A DNA stretch of 64,000 nucleotides from Odontocerum albicorne (GCA_949825065.1 OX463854.1:10949112-11013111), one strand, 5' to 3'. Positions 41,205 to 51,592 are shown, counted from the stretch's first letter. Numbers and translations are program-made. The notes: a model not told the origin generated them from the sequence alone.

Positions 41205-41560
41205 AACGGATCGTTCTTTAGGATGCATTTTAGATGTTCAGGATGCATTTTAAATGTTCAGGATGCATTTTAGTAGGCGATATTCTAATATTCGATATAT
41301 GTGTCTAAGCAATCGAAGTCTTTCAATCTTAAAATATTTGTAGACTCTGGGCCCCTTATAGAGCTCGTACATAGGCGATATTCTAATATTCGATATATGT
41401 GTTTAGTAGGTGATATTCTAATATTGTTTAGTAGGCGATATTCTAATATAATGTTTAGTAGGTGATATTCTAATATTCGATATGTGTCTCAGCAATCGAA
41501 CTCTTTCAATCTTAAAATATTTGTAGACTCTGGGCCCCTTATAGAGCTCGTACATATGGT
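41205..41560. repeat. Local segmental and tandem duplication
   Basis: AGGATGCATTTTA(G/A)ATGTTC is present three times near 41220-41270. A roughly 95-bp block with CAATCGAA(G/C)TCTTTCAATC and AGACTCTGGGCCCCTTATAG occurs twice (41305-41372, 41493-41555). TTTAGTAGG(T/C)GATATTCTAA is repeated three times in between. The source is unidentified, possibly a LINE relic on the minus strand. Confidence 0.7.
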
Positions 41561-41722
41561 ATCATCATTATAGAATATCCGTTAATTCTGCTCTCATCTT
41601 TCATCTTCCAGGTTGGTTTGACGAATATATTACATGGCAGTTAGGCCACCGATCTTAAGTATAAATCAAAAGCATTATTTGATACAGAATAATTGGACAA
41701 AAATTACAAACCCCTACCGATG
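41561..41722. other. No gene seen
   Basis: Unassigned spacer. Confidence 0.4.
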
Positions 41723-41951
41723 TTAACACTTGCCTTACTGTGCTAAAAAAATTCCGCCAGTCACGGTGCTGGACGCTAAGCGTCCAGTGAAAATGTATAT
41801 TTTAAATTAAAATTATGCAAAATCTGCTAGGTTGTTTTTTGTTTTTAGCTATTGTATAAAAATCATTTTATCATGTATTAAAACGTCGAATAATCAAATA
41901 AATATATAAGTCTTGGCCACTCGCTATACATCACAGGGTGGCAAGTGTTAA
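41723..41951 (+). mobile_element. piggyBac-like MITE, copy A
   Basis: TTAA on both sides (41723-41726, 41948-41951). Outer inverted ends CACTTGCC and GGCAAGTG, with subterminal TTACTGTG / CACAGGGT. Interior has CTGGACGCTAAGCGTCCAG, a perfect 19-bp palindrome. The same element lies inverted at 44495-44717. Confidence 0.8.
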
Positions 41952-42019
41952 GTATTTAGCATTTTTAAACATTCATTTTCGTAGTGGAAATTGATAAAAT
42001 CCTATATGATTTAACTAGC

Positions 42020-42110
42020 ATTTTATCTTAAAACACATAATAATGTTGATGCTAACACAACAAAATTTATCTTAAAACACATAATAATGTTGATGCTAAC
42101 ACAATAAAAT
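42020..42110 (+). repeat. 44-bp direct duplication
   Basis: TTATCTTAAAACACATAATA followed by ATGTTGATGCTAACACAA occurs twice in tandem. Confidence 0.85.
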
Positions 42111-42176
42111 TGAGATTAAAAAAAATCTGATAATACTACCAGTTCCGAACTCGCTGAAAATCGAACTGGGGCTGCT

Positions 42177-42375
42177 TATTTATTTAACACTTCATTGTAA
42201 ATACAATCTGACGGGCTTATTTCTAGACGGCAATATCTTTCAACCAACCAAACAAAAATAAATAAAGCAAGTTACGAAAAAAAAAAATTCAAATTTATTG
42301 ATATTAAAGTAAAAGTAAGATATCGTCAATCGAAGGAAAATGAAGGGATGGTGGAGAGGAAAGAAAAATCAGGAA
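42177..42375 (-). repeat. LINE 3' end, minus strand
   Basis: TTATTTAACACTTCATTGTA, ATCTGACGGGCTTATT and GGCAATATCTTTCAACC are the reverse of the tail at 38456. Then AGTAAGATATCGTCAATCGA and GGAGAGGAAAG follow, as at 2314-2417. Confidence 0.55.
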
Positions 42376-43154
42376 TGAAATACGTTTTATCACTGACTAG
42401 AAATTAAGACTTTTTTCAGTCACTTCTCAAAGCATGCCAAAATTTCGCTTCGTTGTCTATCAAACGTATTAAACTATTTAATTATTTTTCTCATATACTT
42501 TATTGATTATTCAATGGCACTTATTTATTTCCTTAGTCGAATGAAATACGATTTCAATATTGAATTCTAGAAGAGACGTGATGGCGTTACTGAAGAAAGG
42601 GGAGCGGAGAGCGCCCTTCATTATGGTTTTACTGCAGCGCGAGATAGAATAAATAACAGAAGGAGAGAACATCCAATTCTCCTCTCCTTTGACGATTGCT
42701 GACAAACTGAAATACATTTATGTCAAGCCGATAGATAAACATGGCTTCGTCTAAGCCATCGATGGCATGTGATGCCTACGAATTGCTACGATGGAGAAAC
42801 GCACTGACAAATTTTCTTACAAGAAAAAAAATCTCGATGAAATGTGAGGACAAAGTGGTGGGCGGATGTCGTAATCGAATCGTAAAGGGCGGCCAGACGT
42901 AACATTCTCATTTCGGAGGAACGCAACTTTGCTGTTACAGTGTCTCAGGAACGTTTTGAGAACCAACAGGACCTCGACTGGCGTACCGCAAGCGGCGGTT
43001 CACAAACTTCACACTTTGAGACTAGTTCGATATTAAGATTTAGAACTTGTGTCCTGTCTATATGTTTCCAAAAATACTGTCTTTATCGATGTAACATACT
43101 ATGTCTTGCAATGTATCACAATTTTATTTAAATTTTTACAAACGGACTAATTTA
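42376..43154. other. Unassigned; G+C-richer segment 42540-43020
   Basis: 42741-42902 holds a 53-codon plus-strand frame starting MASSKPSMACDAYELLRWRN with no recognised family. The minus frame 42717-42511 is equally unsupported. It may be an old mobile-element interior. Confidence 0.3.
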
Positions 43155-43345
43155 CGACCTCCGTGGCCTGGTGGTAAGACGCTTGTCTACCGATCTGGAG
43201 GTTGCGGGTTCGATCCCCGTTGGAATCCAGATTTTTTTAAATGGAATTTCAGTCTGATTTTCACTGAGGGGCCCTTAAAACATCTTTCTGGTTGGTTGGA
43301 AGAGATTGCCACATGGCAATAAACTCGCCAGGTGAAATAAAAAAT
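43155..43345 (+). mobile_element. SINE family A, plus strand, best preserved copy
   Basis: GACCTCCGTGGCCTGGTGGT, GCGGGTTCGATCCCCGTTGG, TTCAGTCTGATTTTCACTGA, CATCTTTCTGGTTGGTTGGA, AGAGATTGCCACATGGCAAT, then a truncated A-rich tail. Its A box and B box are close to a functional pol III promoter. Confidence 0.85.
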
Positions 43346-43424
43346 TAAAAAAAAAGAATAATAATTAACTTGACTCGATTTTTTTCCAAAAAAAAATCTA
43401 GAATAACATATATATTCTCTAATC

Positions 43425-43445
43425 CAGGGGTTCTCAAACATTTTG
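43425..43445 (+). mobile_element. hAT-type terminal repeat, orphan
   Basis: CAGGGGTTCTCAAACATTTT matches a widespread hAT end; no partner end recognised. Confidence 0.4.
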
Positions 43446-43555
43446 AATTGCACCATCTAATGAAAGTTATAAAGATTGTATATATCAGAATGAAATTTGA
43501 ATATGGAATTCTGTATTCTAAGAACAAAAAAGAGGATGATTTCTGAGAACAAAAG

Positions 43556-43680
43556 AAGCCCGAACCCTGCGATGTGCTACTATCCTCGAATGACACAGGT
43601 ATTTTTTCGACTAGTATTCGGGGTGTTTCCGCCTAATGAAAAGATACATATGACTTCGGCCATAACTATTCTTTAACAAA
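43556..43680 (+). mobile_element. SINE family C, plus strand, 5'-truncated
   Basis: AGCCCGAACCCTGCG (B-box side), GTGCTACTATCCTCGAATGA, CACAGGTATTTTTTCGACTA and ACTATTCTTTAAC at the end. Confidence 0.6.
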
Positions 43681-43734
43681 ATAAAATAGTTCTATTAAAA
43701 ATACCAAATGCGATTTCAATTGTAACACAGTTGA

Positions 43735-43840
43735 CCTCTTCTTCTCGGTCTTCCGTTACTCCTCCGTTCAACATGTCTAAACCAGATCTACGTGTTCTTT
43801 TTCAATCTACTTAACACACATACTTCCTTTATTTCCATAA
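43735..43840 (-). pseudogene. LINE-alpha tail relic, minus strand
   Basis: CTCGGTCTTCCGTTACTCCT and CGTTCAACATGTCTAAACCA match the 20640-20740 segment. Confidence 0.5.
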
Positions 43841-44214
43841 TTACGTTTCTTACATTTATTTAAGTAATAAAAATATGATTAAAATATTTTATATTTAGTT
43901 AGTAAAAAAGAAAAATATATATCGAGAAAGTTTAGAAATTTCTGCTTAGCGGGAAAGAAAGGCAATATCAAAATATGTTGAGGAAATCAAACAATGGTAG
44001 CCATAAATTATATTTGATCCGGGCTTCTTACTATATATCCGTGATATTTAGTGTTGTTTTGGATATTTCGATCAAAACAAAATATGACGGCGGTTATATC
44101 CCGAACACACTGGTTGCTTTTATTGCAAATCGTTATTTCACAAACTATTTCATATTAATACGAGTACATTAGATTTGTACTATATGAGTTTAAATGTACG
44201 ATGAAATGAATGAT
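43841..44214. other. No gene seen
   Basis: AT-rich; the 65-codon frame at 43975-44172 is unsupported. Confidence 0.4.
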
Positions 44215-44421
44215 GACCTCAGTCTTATTGGTAAGACGCTAGTCTCCCAGCCTGGACGTTGCGGATTCGATTCCCGTTGGAATCCTAAATTTAAAAAATA
44301 ATAATTTTAGTTTCGTTTTCACTAAGTGCCTCTTTAACATCTTTCTGATTGGTTGAAAGATATTGTCACACGTCTGCCAAGTTGTACTGCGTACAACGAA
44401 AGTGTAATACAATACAATACA
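44215..44421 (+). mobile_element. SINE family A, plus strand
   Basis: GACCTCAGTCTTATTGGTAA, GCGGATTCGATTCCCGTTGG, GCCTCTTTAACATCTTTCTG, tail AGTTGTACTGCGTACAACGA and AATACAATACAATAC. Confidence 0.8.
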
Positions 44422-44425
44422 AGTT

Positions 44426-44815
44426 TGTATTGTAATAAATTTTCATTGTATGTATATGTGCCAATCTCTTTCAACTAAGCAAAAATATAATATGTTAACA
44501 CTAGCCTCCGTGTGATGGATAGCGAGTGACCAGGACTTATATTTTATTTGATTATTCGACGTTTTAATACACAATAAAATGATTTTTATAGCTAATTACA
44601 AAAAATAACCTAACATATTTTGCATAATTTTAATTTAAAATATACATTTTTTACTGGACGCTTAGCGTCCGGCACCGTGGTTGGCGGATTTTTTTAGCAC
44701 AGTAAGGCAAGTGTTAAAGAGGCGCTTAATAATATTAAATCCTTTTGGGAAAAATGCGGATTACAATGGGATGAAGTGTTTTATCAACTAGACCAAGGAG
44801 GTCGTTAGTGTAGTC
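44426..44815 (-). mobile_element. SINE family A, minus strand, split by a MITE
   Basis: The left part (to 44494) has the reversed tail and body (GCCAATCTCTTTCAACTAAG). The right part (from 44718) continues AGAGGCGCTTAATAA and ends with the reversed head ACTAGACCAAGGAGGTCG. The two join exactly at the TTAA within the family's conserved GATGTTAAAGAGGC, where a MITE was inserted. Confidence 0.75.
44495..44717 (-). mobile_element. piggyBac-like MITE, copy B, nested in SINE A
   Basis: TTAA at 44495-44498 and 44714-44717. Ends CACTAGCC and GGCAAGTG. The interior is an inverted match of copy A (ACTGGACGCTTAGCGTCC, GGCGGATTTTTTTAGCACAG). No coding capacity. Confidence 0.85.
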
Positions 44816-45100
44816 ATGAAAGGTGAATATTATTTTACGATTGATGTATCAAGTAGGGAAGCGAAGAGCACTCTAATGTGCTTTGGGCCTAAATAACGAA
44901 GGAATAAAAAAGTCTAAGAAAACACAAACACAATTTAAATGCGAGTGGACGCGTGATCGACGAGGACTAAGGAAAGTATGTTAGGATTAAGATAATTATA
45001 TTTTAAAATTCGGAGAAATCGTATGCGCTGTTTGAGAAGGTGTATGGATATAGAGAAGGGGAAAAACGTGTGTGGCGATAGAATGTTTATTTCATGTCGT
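44816..45100 (+). pseudogene. LINE-alpha tail relic
   Basis: AATCGTATGCGCTGTTTGAG, AAGGTGTATGGATATAGAGA and GTGGCGATAGAATGTT parallel 27780-27860. Broken. Confidence 0.5.
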
Positions 45101-45235
45101 CGTTCAAGTTAATTTCATACACCAAAAAATATTTGAAATATTATTTTAAGCAACAAATCGACCACTCTCAGATATACGTTATGTGTATCTTTTTATTATT
45201 TTTTTGTGAACAATTTATTGATTCTAATTTTAGTA

Positions 45236-45465
45236 CAGTACCCGGCGGTAACTAATACACATCGGGATTAAGAAAGAGACTGTCAGCCATAATCGGCTAA
45301 CTTCGGTTTTGTAGAGCGTCGTCTCTGTCATTCATACAGGTGTTCCATCGCGATTTGTCAGTCGTTGTTGCGACAGAGACGACGCTCTACACAGCCGAAG
45401 CTAGCCGATTATGGCCGACAGTCTGTTTCTTAAGCCCGATGTGTATTACTTATCGCCGGGTACAG
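45236..45465. mobile_element. Foldback MITE P1, copy 4
   Basis: CAGTACCCGGCGGTAACTAA to TTATCGCCGGGTACAG with TA on both sides (45234-45235, 45466-45467). The inner loop is shortened relative to copies 1 and 2. Confidence 0.8.
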
Positions 45466-45469
45466 TACA

Positions 45470-45874
45470 TTTCTAATTGGGATTTGCTTCCAATTGGAAA
45501 GAGTTTAAACACCAGTAGGAAATTAATTTCATTTTGATAAGACTTTTTCGCATATAATTAATTATATTGTAGCTTATGTACAGCGCGGTTGTTTATTTGA
45601 CATAATTTAAAATGATTGATTCTTTTAGATGTAATATTCTACAATAAGTTTTTTTTGTTAAAAAAAAATTATATCCAGGTTTTAATTCCGAGAATTACGT
45701 GTCATTTTTTAAGTATATTTTTTTATTTCCGATTCAAAAAACTCCTTACTTAATTAACTTGAAACAAAGATAATTAAATTTTCCACCAATTAAAAATAAA
45801 AGAGGTATGTTATATTTATGATTGGATTATGATTCCTCAAATATTTTATTACAAGTTAAATAAGCTTTCGTTCC
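45470..45874. other. No gene seen
   Basis: AT-rich; nothing supported. Confidence 0.4.
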
Positions 45875-46090
45875 CCATTCGTTCAACATGTCCTAAACCC
45901 AAAATGTATTAATTTTTAGCTGAAATTAATACTTCATAACTACTTTTCTTATTGTCATATATTGACATCCCACATATTCTTCGCAGTACATTTATACGAC
46001 TTGCTTCATTCATTTTACACGTCCGTATTTCACTCCCTTATTATCAATGATTATCTTTGTGTTTTTTTCAACACTTATTTTCAATAAGGT
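45875..46090 (-). pseudogene. LINE-alpha relic, minus strand
   Basis: CATTCGTTCAACATGTCCTA, the TTGCTTCATTCATTTTACACG block and CGTATTTCACTCCCTTAT correspond to 20700-20900. Confidence 0.5.
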
Positions 46091-46097
46091 CCTTTAT

Positions 46098-46196
46098 TGT
46101 CTGGTTTAACTTAAGGTCTCTTCAAAATATTTAAGCCGCATGGCAATAAGCTCCCCAAGTGGTACAAGATACGACGAAAGTATAATAAAATAAAGC
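46098..46196 (+). mobile_element. SINE family A tail fragment
   Basis: CTGGTTTAACTTAAGGTCTC, GCATGGCAATAAGCTCCCCA and TACGACGAAAGTATAATAAA; the head is missing. Confidence 0.6.
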
Positions 46197-46214
46197 ACGC
46201 TTTTGATTTTCAAA

Positions 46215-46501
46215 AGTACCTTCCGAGCTTCCGATGGATATTCGCGGCAGTACTGTTCTGCAAAGTCAACAAACTGATGACCGCGCGGGTCTCGCACGGA
46301 CGAGAGTTGGCGGGAGCGCACGACGACCTCTCCATAGGAAGAATTTACCGTGACCGAACAAAATGGCCGACAAACACGCGGGACCAAAAAAACTGACCGG
46401 TAGGATCCCCCCTACACGCCAGGTGCACCAACTTTGAAACAAAAAAATTCTCCCGGCCTCAGGGGCCCTTGTAACCTTAGTTTCTGGATGACCCTCGTAT
46501 A
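46215..46501 (-). mobile_element. Mariner 5' fragment, minus strand (same family as 30191-31118)
   Basis: The right end ACGAGGGTCATCCAGAAACT (reversed) is the terminal repeat. The start codon at 46335 opens MERSSCAPANSRPCETRAVI then LTLQNSTAANIHRKLG, parallel to the transposase start at 30955. It is truncated after about 40 codons. The homology stops abruptly at about 46215. Confidence 0.75.
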
Positions 46502-46504
46502 TAT

Positions 46505-47000
46505 GTACATACTAAGTTTCTATTAGTAAAATTATAATATATTTATTTATTTAATCAAAAGTTTAACTGCGGTATTGAGAAGGAAAGGCTTCATAAGGTT
46601 TTCGTCTAAAAAATGTCTACTGGCTCATTTTTGTTTGAATGTAAAAAAACAGTACCTTTACTATGTCAAGAAATTTTGATTGAATGTAAAAAATACAATA
46701 TTTTACTATGACAAGTAATTTTGTTTGAATGTAAAAAAAAACAATATTTTTACTATGGCAAGTTATTTTGTTTGAATGAAAAAAATATACTAATTCAAGT
46801 GTTTTTTTAGAGTAAGTGAGTTTTTTGTTTGCTTTTGTTTTCATTAAATAAGATATATTTATATATTATGTACATAACATACTAAGTTTCTATTAGTAAA
46901 ACTATATTTATTTATTTAATTAAAAGTTTAACTGCGGTATGGAAAAGGAAACGCTTGACAAGGTTTTCGCCTAAAAAATGTCTACTGACTCATTTTGAGC
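46505..47000. repeat. Duplicated block with 45-bp tandem repeat inside
   Basis: CATACTAAGTTTCTATTAGT through AATGTCTACTG occurs at 46507-46627 and 46873-46998. Between them TTTGTTTGAATGTAAAAAAA ... TACTATG(A/G)CAAGT is repeated about 3.5 times (46629-46800). Confidence 0.8.
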
Positions 47001-47334
47001 TATTGATTTATTCAAATGTTGTTGAAAAGTATTTGAAATATAATCGTAATTAAAATTCGTAATTCTTAATTTGTTACGCGCCCTATTTAACTGAGGAGCA
47101 TTGGAGCGAGAGATATTCTTACTCGGTGTCAACTACACAAAAACTATCTGGAAAATAAATCGGTACAGATCCATCTAAATGTCAAGCCAGAGCTTATTAT
47201 AGATACGGTAGTAATCCCTAAATTTGTAAAATTCACTCGATTATGTCATTGTGGTATGCCGCATATGGAGGCCAAATCCGCCTCTTTTAAGAGTTATTTA
47301 AGCATATTTATTTTGTAAATGAAATAATGTGAAC
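47001..47334. other. No gene seen
   Basis: AT-rich; nothing supported. Confidence 0.4.
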
Positions 47335-47425
47335 TTAAGGCTGATGTATTAAATAAGATAAAGATGAACACTCTTAGATTGTTTGGGTATGTGGAAGCAA
47401 TGAATAGAGAAATACTTACAAAATA
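47335..47425 (+). pseudogene. Short LINE tail relic
   Basis: AAGATGAACACTCTTAGATT then GGGTATGTGGAAGCAATGAA, a decayed version of the LR-x-x-GHVERMNE coding sequence. Confidence 0.4.
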
Positions 47426-47909
47426 AATATAAATTGCCAATTTCAAAAATGTTGCATGCTGTTATATGATTTTAAAAATGTTGCATGTGTATTATATTAG
47501 CCTTAAAAACAAATAATTCATTTAGTTTCTCATTATAAAATATTAAGTATAATTGTTAAAACATTTTTCAATGGAGAAAATAATTTTTGAAACTTTGTAA
47601 TTTAAATGAAAACTCCTATACATAATTCTTCTATATTATAATGTACTCGTATAATGAGTTATCGTTATTTTCTCTCTGCGCCATGACATTTGTAATGTGC
47701 TTTTAATAACAAATAATGCACTTACTTTTATTATAAAATACGAGTATGCAGCATAATTTGTGACAGTAAATACTCGACTATTAATTTTATTACGAGACAG
47801 TTTTTGTTTCAATGTAAAAAAAAACAATAACTTTACTATGGCAAGTGTTTTTTTAAAGTGCGTTTTTTGTTTGCTTTTGTTTTCATTAAATAAAATACAT
47901 TTATATATT
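47426..47909. other. AT-rich, second copy of 46.8-kb block end
   Basis: 47806-47905 (GGCAAGTGTTTTTTTAAAGT, TTTTTTGTTTGCTTTTGTTT) duplicates 46780-46860. The remainder is unassigned. Confidence 0.5.
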
Positions 47910-48077
47910 ATTAATAGTTAAGACATTGTTATTTGTTTAGTCAAACACTGTTTATTCCACTTTATACAACGGTATAACAGTCTTGTTTGTGTTCCCCTGA
48001 TGGTGAGGGACCTTAAAACCGGTAAGATTATGGAAACCGGTAAAATGGAATAAACCGTGTTTGATTAAACAAATAAC
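47910..48077. mobile_element. Palindromic repeat P2, copy 3
   Basis: TTTAGTCAAACACTGTTTAT and AAACCGTGTTTGATTAAACA are the inverted ends. The centre has TGTGTTCCCCTGATGGTGAG. Confidence 0.7.
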
Positions 48078-48414
48078 AGTAAAAAAAATATAAAAATATA
48101 TAAAGTATCTTCCCGTATCACGCTCACGGGATAATTTTACTGAATGAACTTTCAGAAATCAATCTTTATAACGGATTGAAAAAGAATTGAGCTTTTTAAA
48201 ACTTTTTGTAGATATTATTAAACCGCTTCTAAATAAATCAGGAATAATTATTTTCATTCTTCTCCATGTAATGCATTGTCCAACTACCAAACATTGATTA
48301 TCAGAAATTTATTATGAACTCAAATTTAAGAAATGATATGAGCTCAAATTTAAGAAATTTTCGCTTTTTATTTATGCTACAATCAGGTATCAATTTTTTT
48401 TTCTTTCATATGGT
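48078..48414. other. No gene seen
   Basis: AT-rich; nothing supported. Confidence 0.4.
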
Positions 48415-48716
48415 ACACTTCAACATATCCGAATCGGTGATTTAGACATATTGAAGAGTGTTGCTGCTAGACAATATTGTATTCAGCCCCAGAACCGGAC
48501 ATCGGATTTAGAGCCATAGAATAAGAAACGCACAGTTCGTTATTGCACGTGTTGGTAACATTACTGCACATGAAGAGAAATTAACATTCGCACACGTACT
48601 CGGCGAGTGTGAATACAATAACCTGACGAACTCATTTATCAGAGTTTTTTTAGTAACATGGTGAATTGAACACCAGGAAGTAATGCATCTTACCAACTAG
48701 GCCACAGAGGATGACA
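48415..48716 (-). mobile_element. SINE family B, minus strand, reference copy
   Basis: The reverse complement starts with the tRNA-like head CATCCTCTGTGGCCTAGTTG then GTAAGATGC. The body includes AACACGTGCAATAACGAACT, and it ends CACCGATTCGGATATGTTGA. This copy shows the whole family architecture. Confidence 0.7.
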
Positions 48717-48863
48717 TATCAATTAGGTAACCGGTATCTAAATAATGATAAAATAAAGATACAATATAAAATTTTATATGTACACAATCTCTTTAGAACC
48801 TATTTAAATCGCTATTTCAATTGCTGTGACTTAGAGGTTAAGAAACTTTGTATCAGACATTCA
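48717..48863. other. No gene seen
   Basis: AT-rich spacer. Confidence 0.4.
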
Positions 48864-49170
48864 TTAAAAGATATTTAACCAAGTGGAAGGCATTTGGAAT
48901 CCCCCCGTATACGATTTATCAGAATTAAAATTTTTCGTCTCATTAAGCTTTAGACCAAAACGGCGCCAATCGGAGTATCGTTCCATTTCCTGTTTATTGA
49001 TTCCGGTCCCAATTGAAGGGACGCTAAAAACTACATATGTTTTTGGGGGATTAAAACGAGCTTCCGGTGAAGGTACGAGTAACACACGTTACGATGTTTA
49101 TTTTTTTAATTTACGATCATTTGATCTCAAAAATAATATACAATATAACATATTTTGTGGGGTTACATAA
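48864..49170. other. Unrecognised dual-strand open stretch, possible exon relic
   Basis: Open on the minus strand (49085-48864: NPPKTYVVFSVPSIGTGINK and then SDWRRFGLKLNETKNF) and on the plus strand (48883-49170). Composition is more balanced than the flanks. I do not recognise either protein and saw no paired splice signals. Confidence 0.25.
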
Positions 49171-49300
49171 TTTTATAAGTCCACATTCGAGATGTTGGAA
49201 GTTAACATCATAATTAGTAACCATATTTGAAAGTACATATAAGTAGAGACCACATTTTTTTTTTGGGTTTATTTGAAACATTGAAAAAACATAGAACAAT

Positions 49301-49415
49301 CAAACTCCATGGCCTAGTTGGCAAGACACCTGTGTTGCAACCAGAAAGTTGCGGACTCGATTCCCGACGGTACCCAGATTTTTTCAAAAAAGATATCAGT
49401 GGTTTACTCGTAGAT
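49301..49415 (+). mobile_element. SINE family A, truncated
   Basis: CAAACTCCATGGCCTAGTTG, GCAAGACACCTGTGTTGCAA, GCGGACTCGATTCCCGACGG. It ends early. Confidence 0.7.
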
Positions 49416-49431
49416 CAATCATGTATGACGA

Positions 49432-49612
49432 CCTGCATGGCCTTATCGGTAAGACACATGTCTCTTAACCCGGGATTTGCTAGTTTGATTCCCGTTGATT
49501 TTCATTTTCAAGGGTTTCTAATTGGTTCATATCTTTCTACACGATCTCGTTAATACCGTTCTACAAACCCACCAGATTGTACTGCATACAATGAAATTGT
49601 AATACAATACCA
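49432..49612 (+). mobile_element. SINE family A, second adjacent copy
   Basis: GACCTGCATGGCCTTATCGG, TAGTTTGATTCCCGTTG, tail CCACCAGATTGTACTGCATA and AATTGTAATACAATACC. Confidence 0.7.
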
Positions 49613-49900
49613 AACGATGTTTTAAGATTAAATTACAAGTTTTTTATTCCTTACAAGCGAGATATTCAAAGGGCCAGATATTTCTTCGATTATCTCAAAA
49701 CAGGTAAAAACTGGGTTGCGTCCACTTTGCATAATTACGCCCATTTAATTTTCATTGGCTGAATAAAACATTTGAAGACTTTAAATCTGTATAAGATAAA
49801 GTTTTGGATAATTTAATTATGTTGATGAGATTGCGCTTCGTAGAATGTATGAAAAAAAAACCAGTGTGGGATAGAGTAAAGAATGACATTAGGAAATAAT
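49613..49900. other. No gene seen
   Basis: AT-rich spacer. Confidence 0.4.
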
Positions 49901-50053
49901 ATCCTCCATGGTTTAGTTGGTCAGACGCCTATCTTCCAGCCTTGGGTTCCAGTCTAGTTTTGACGTAAGTTCTCTTTAATATTTTCCGGTTAGTTGGAAG
50001 TGACGTCTCACGTCAATATTGGATTGCTTGGTATACAACAAAAATATAATTTA
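49901..50053 (+). mobile_element. SINE family A, internally shortened
   Basis: ATCCTCCATGGTTTAGTTGG, then CAGCCTTGGGTTCCAGTCTA (B box to body deletion), tail TTGGTATACAACAAAAATAT. Confidence 0.6.
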
Positions 50054-50229
50054 GAAAAGAGCTCAAAACAGCGTGTTCTGAAAATTTATAAATTCGAATC
50101 CGGGACTAGACATGTGCTATTTGGCAGATGTATACGCATGCCCTTTCTAAAATAGATAAAGTCACGATGGTCAGGTAGATGTGGCCCTGAATGAAACATG
50201 TTATCTGATCACAGGATACCTTAAACCAG

Positions 50230-50870
50230 CCACATTAAATAAGATACAAAAAAATCAGGAGAGATTTTGGAAGCAGTGCTGAGAGGTCCAAGCAATTGAA
50301 TGTCTTTTGCATACATCAGCTCCCAGCTTCTTGATTGAAATCTAGACATAGCTTCATAAGGTCTACTAAATCCCTGGAACCACCACCTACTCTTGCTAGG
50401 ATGAATGAGTGGAGAGGAATATCGGGCTCCAGCAGGTGGATTTCACATGTAGAACAATTGCCACCTGACTCTGAACTGCCCTGGAGAACCAGGAAATCTG
50501 TTAACAGGTTCCGTACACGAATTTAGTGAACCATGTTCTAAATTCCTCAGTGAGATACAGGCAAAAGCCTAGTTTACTGGGGACCCAATCCATTAAAATT
50601 GTGTGTCCATATTAAATTACCTGTTGTTTTTTTTCGCAAATTATCTATATTTCTTGTCATGTGTAAAAAAAAAAGAGTTAAAACGAGGATTGTTTCGTAA
50701 TGGATTGACTCTCTGTATCTGCAGTGAGTAGTCCATGCGACACTAGCTGCAATTCCTGAAGAGCCCGGTGTCTTTCTGGCTCCGGAGAGGACTTGATTCG
50801 TGGAACACCCTGCGCTATTGAGGTGGTAGAATTCAGGACGAAAGCAATAAAGCGTCAATGACACAAAATA
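50230..50870 (+). pseudogene. Jockey-like LINE ORF2 C-terminal relic
   Basis: 50396-50523 reads MNEWRGISGSSRWISHVEQL then PPDSELPWRTRKSVNRFRTR in one frame. The P(P)D..LPWR.RKSLNR.RT pattern marks the linker C-terminal to the reverse transcriptase in jockey-like elements. The DNA up to about 50870 (EVVEFRTKAIK-like end) is a decayed continuation. Several stops. Confidence 0.55.
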
Positions 50871-51592
50871 AACAAGTATACAATAGGTACTTTTTTTATT
50901 ATTAATAAAATAAAGTGTAAAGTTGGAAACATGACAGTATTTTTTTTTATTTCTACTCGGAATAATGTTACAAAGTCAATATGAAAAATTAGATTACAAA
51001 TACCCATCGAAACAATCTTTTGCACTCGTTTGAGCTTGTGACGTACTTTCATTCTTCCCATTCTCTGTGAACTCTATAACTAGGTACCTAAACTTGTATA
51101 TTTATTTATTGAGACATCACAAGCTGTTTAAACTGTGTCTATCAACATTCAATTTATTTCTTATCAAATTTATTATATTTTATTCCAACTAAATTGATAC
51201 ATAATTACATAAATTACAAAAGAAATGAATTCTTAAGATTACAAAAAATGTTATATCTGATTTAGTATTTTGACTTATGTTTATTACCAGTTATGTATTT
51301 CCGATTGTTTCTTTGATAATGCTAGTATCCCATAAAACTTTTGCACACCTCTCCTTAAAATATTTTTGTTTGCCACGTTTGAATAAAAATCAACTTTCCT
51401 ACTTAACTGTGTTAATAGATTTTGTAAATTGCATTACAAAAAAGGGATATAAAATACAAGCCAGCGTACCATTGTTCATTACATTTATACAAATTGTATT
51501 GTTCTACATTTTTCAACAGGGGATGTAAATCTTTAGATCTCGAAGGATTGTTAGTAAATATTTTTATCTTAAAAAAAAAATTGTGTTATAAC
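50871..51592. other. No gene seen
   Basis: AT-rich; the 83-codon plus frame at 51277-51528 is unsupported. Confidence 0.4.

Noticed and set aside
43155..43230. Possible functional tRNA gene
   Set aside because: A and B boxes are good, but the sequence does not close into a tRNA with a 3' acceptor strand, and it continues into the SINE body and tail shared with other copies.
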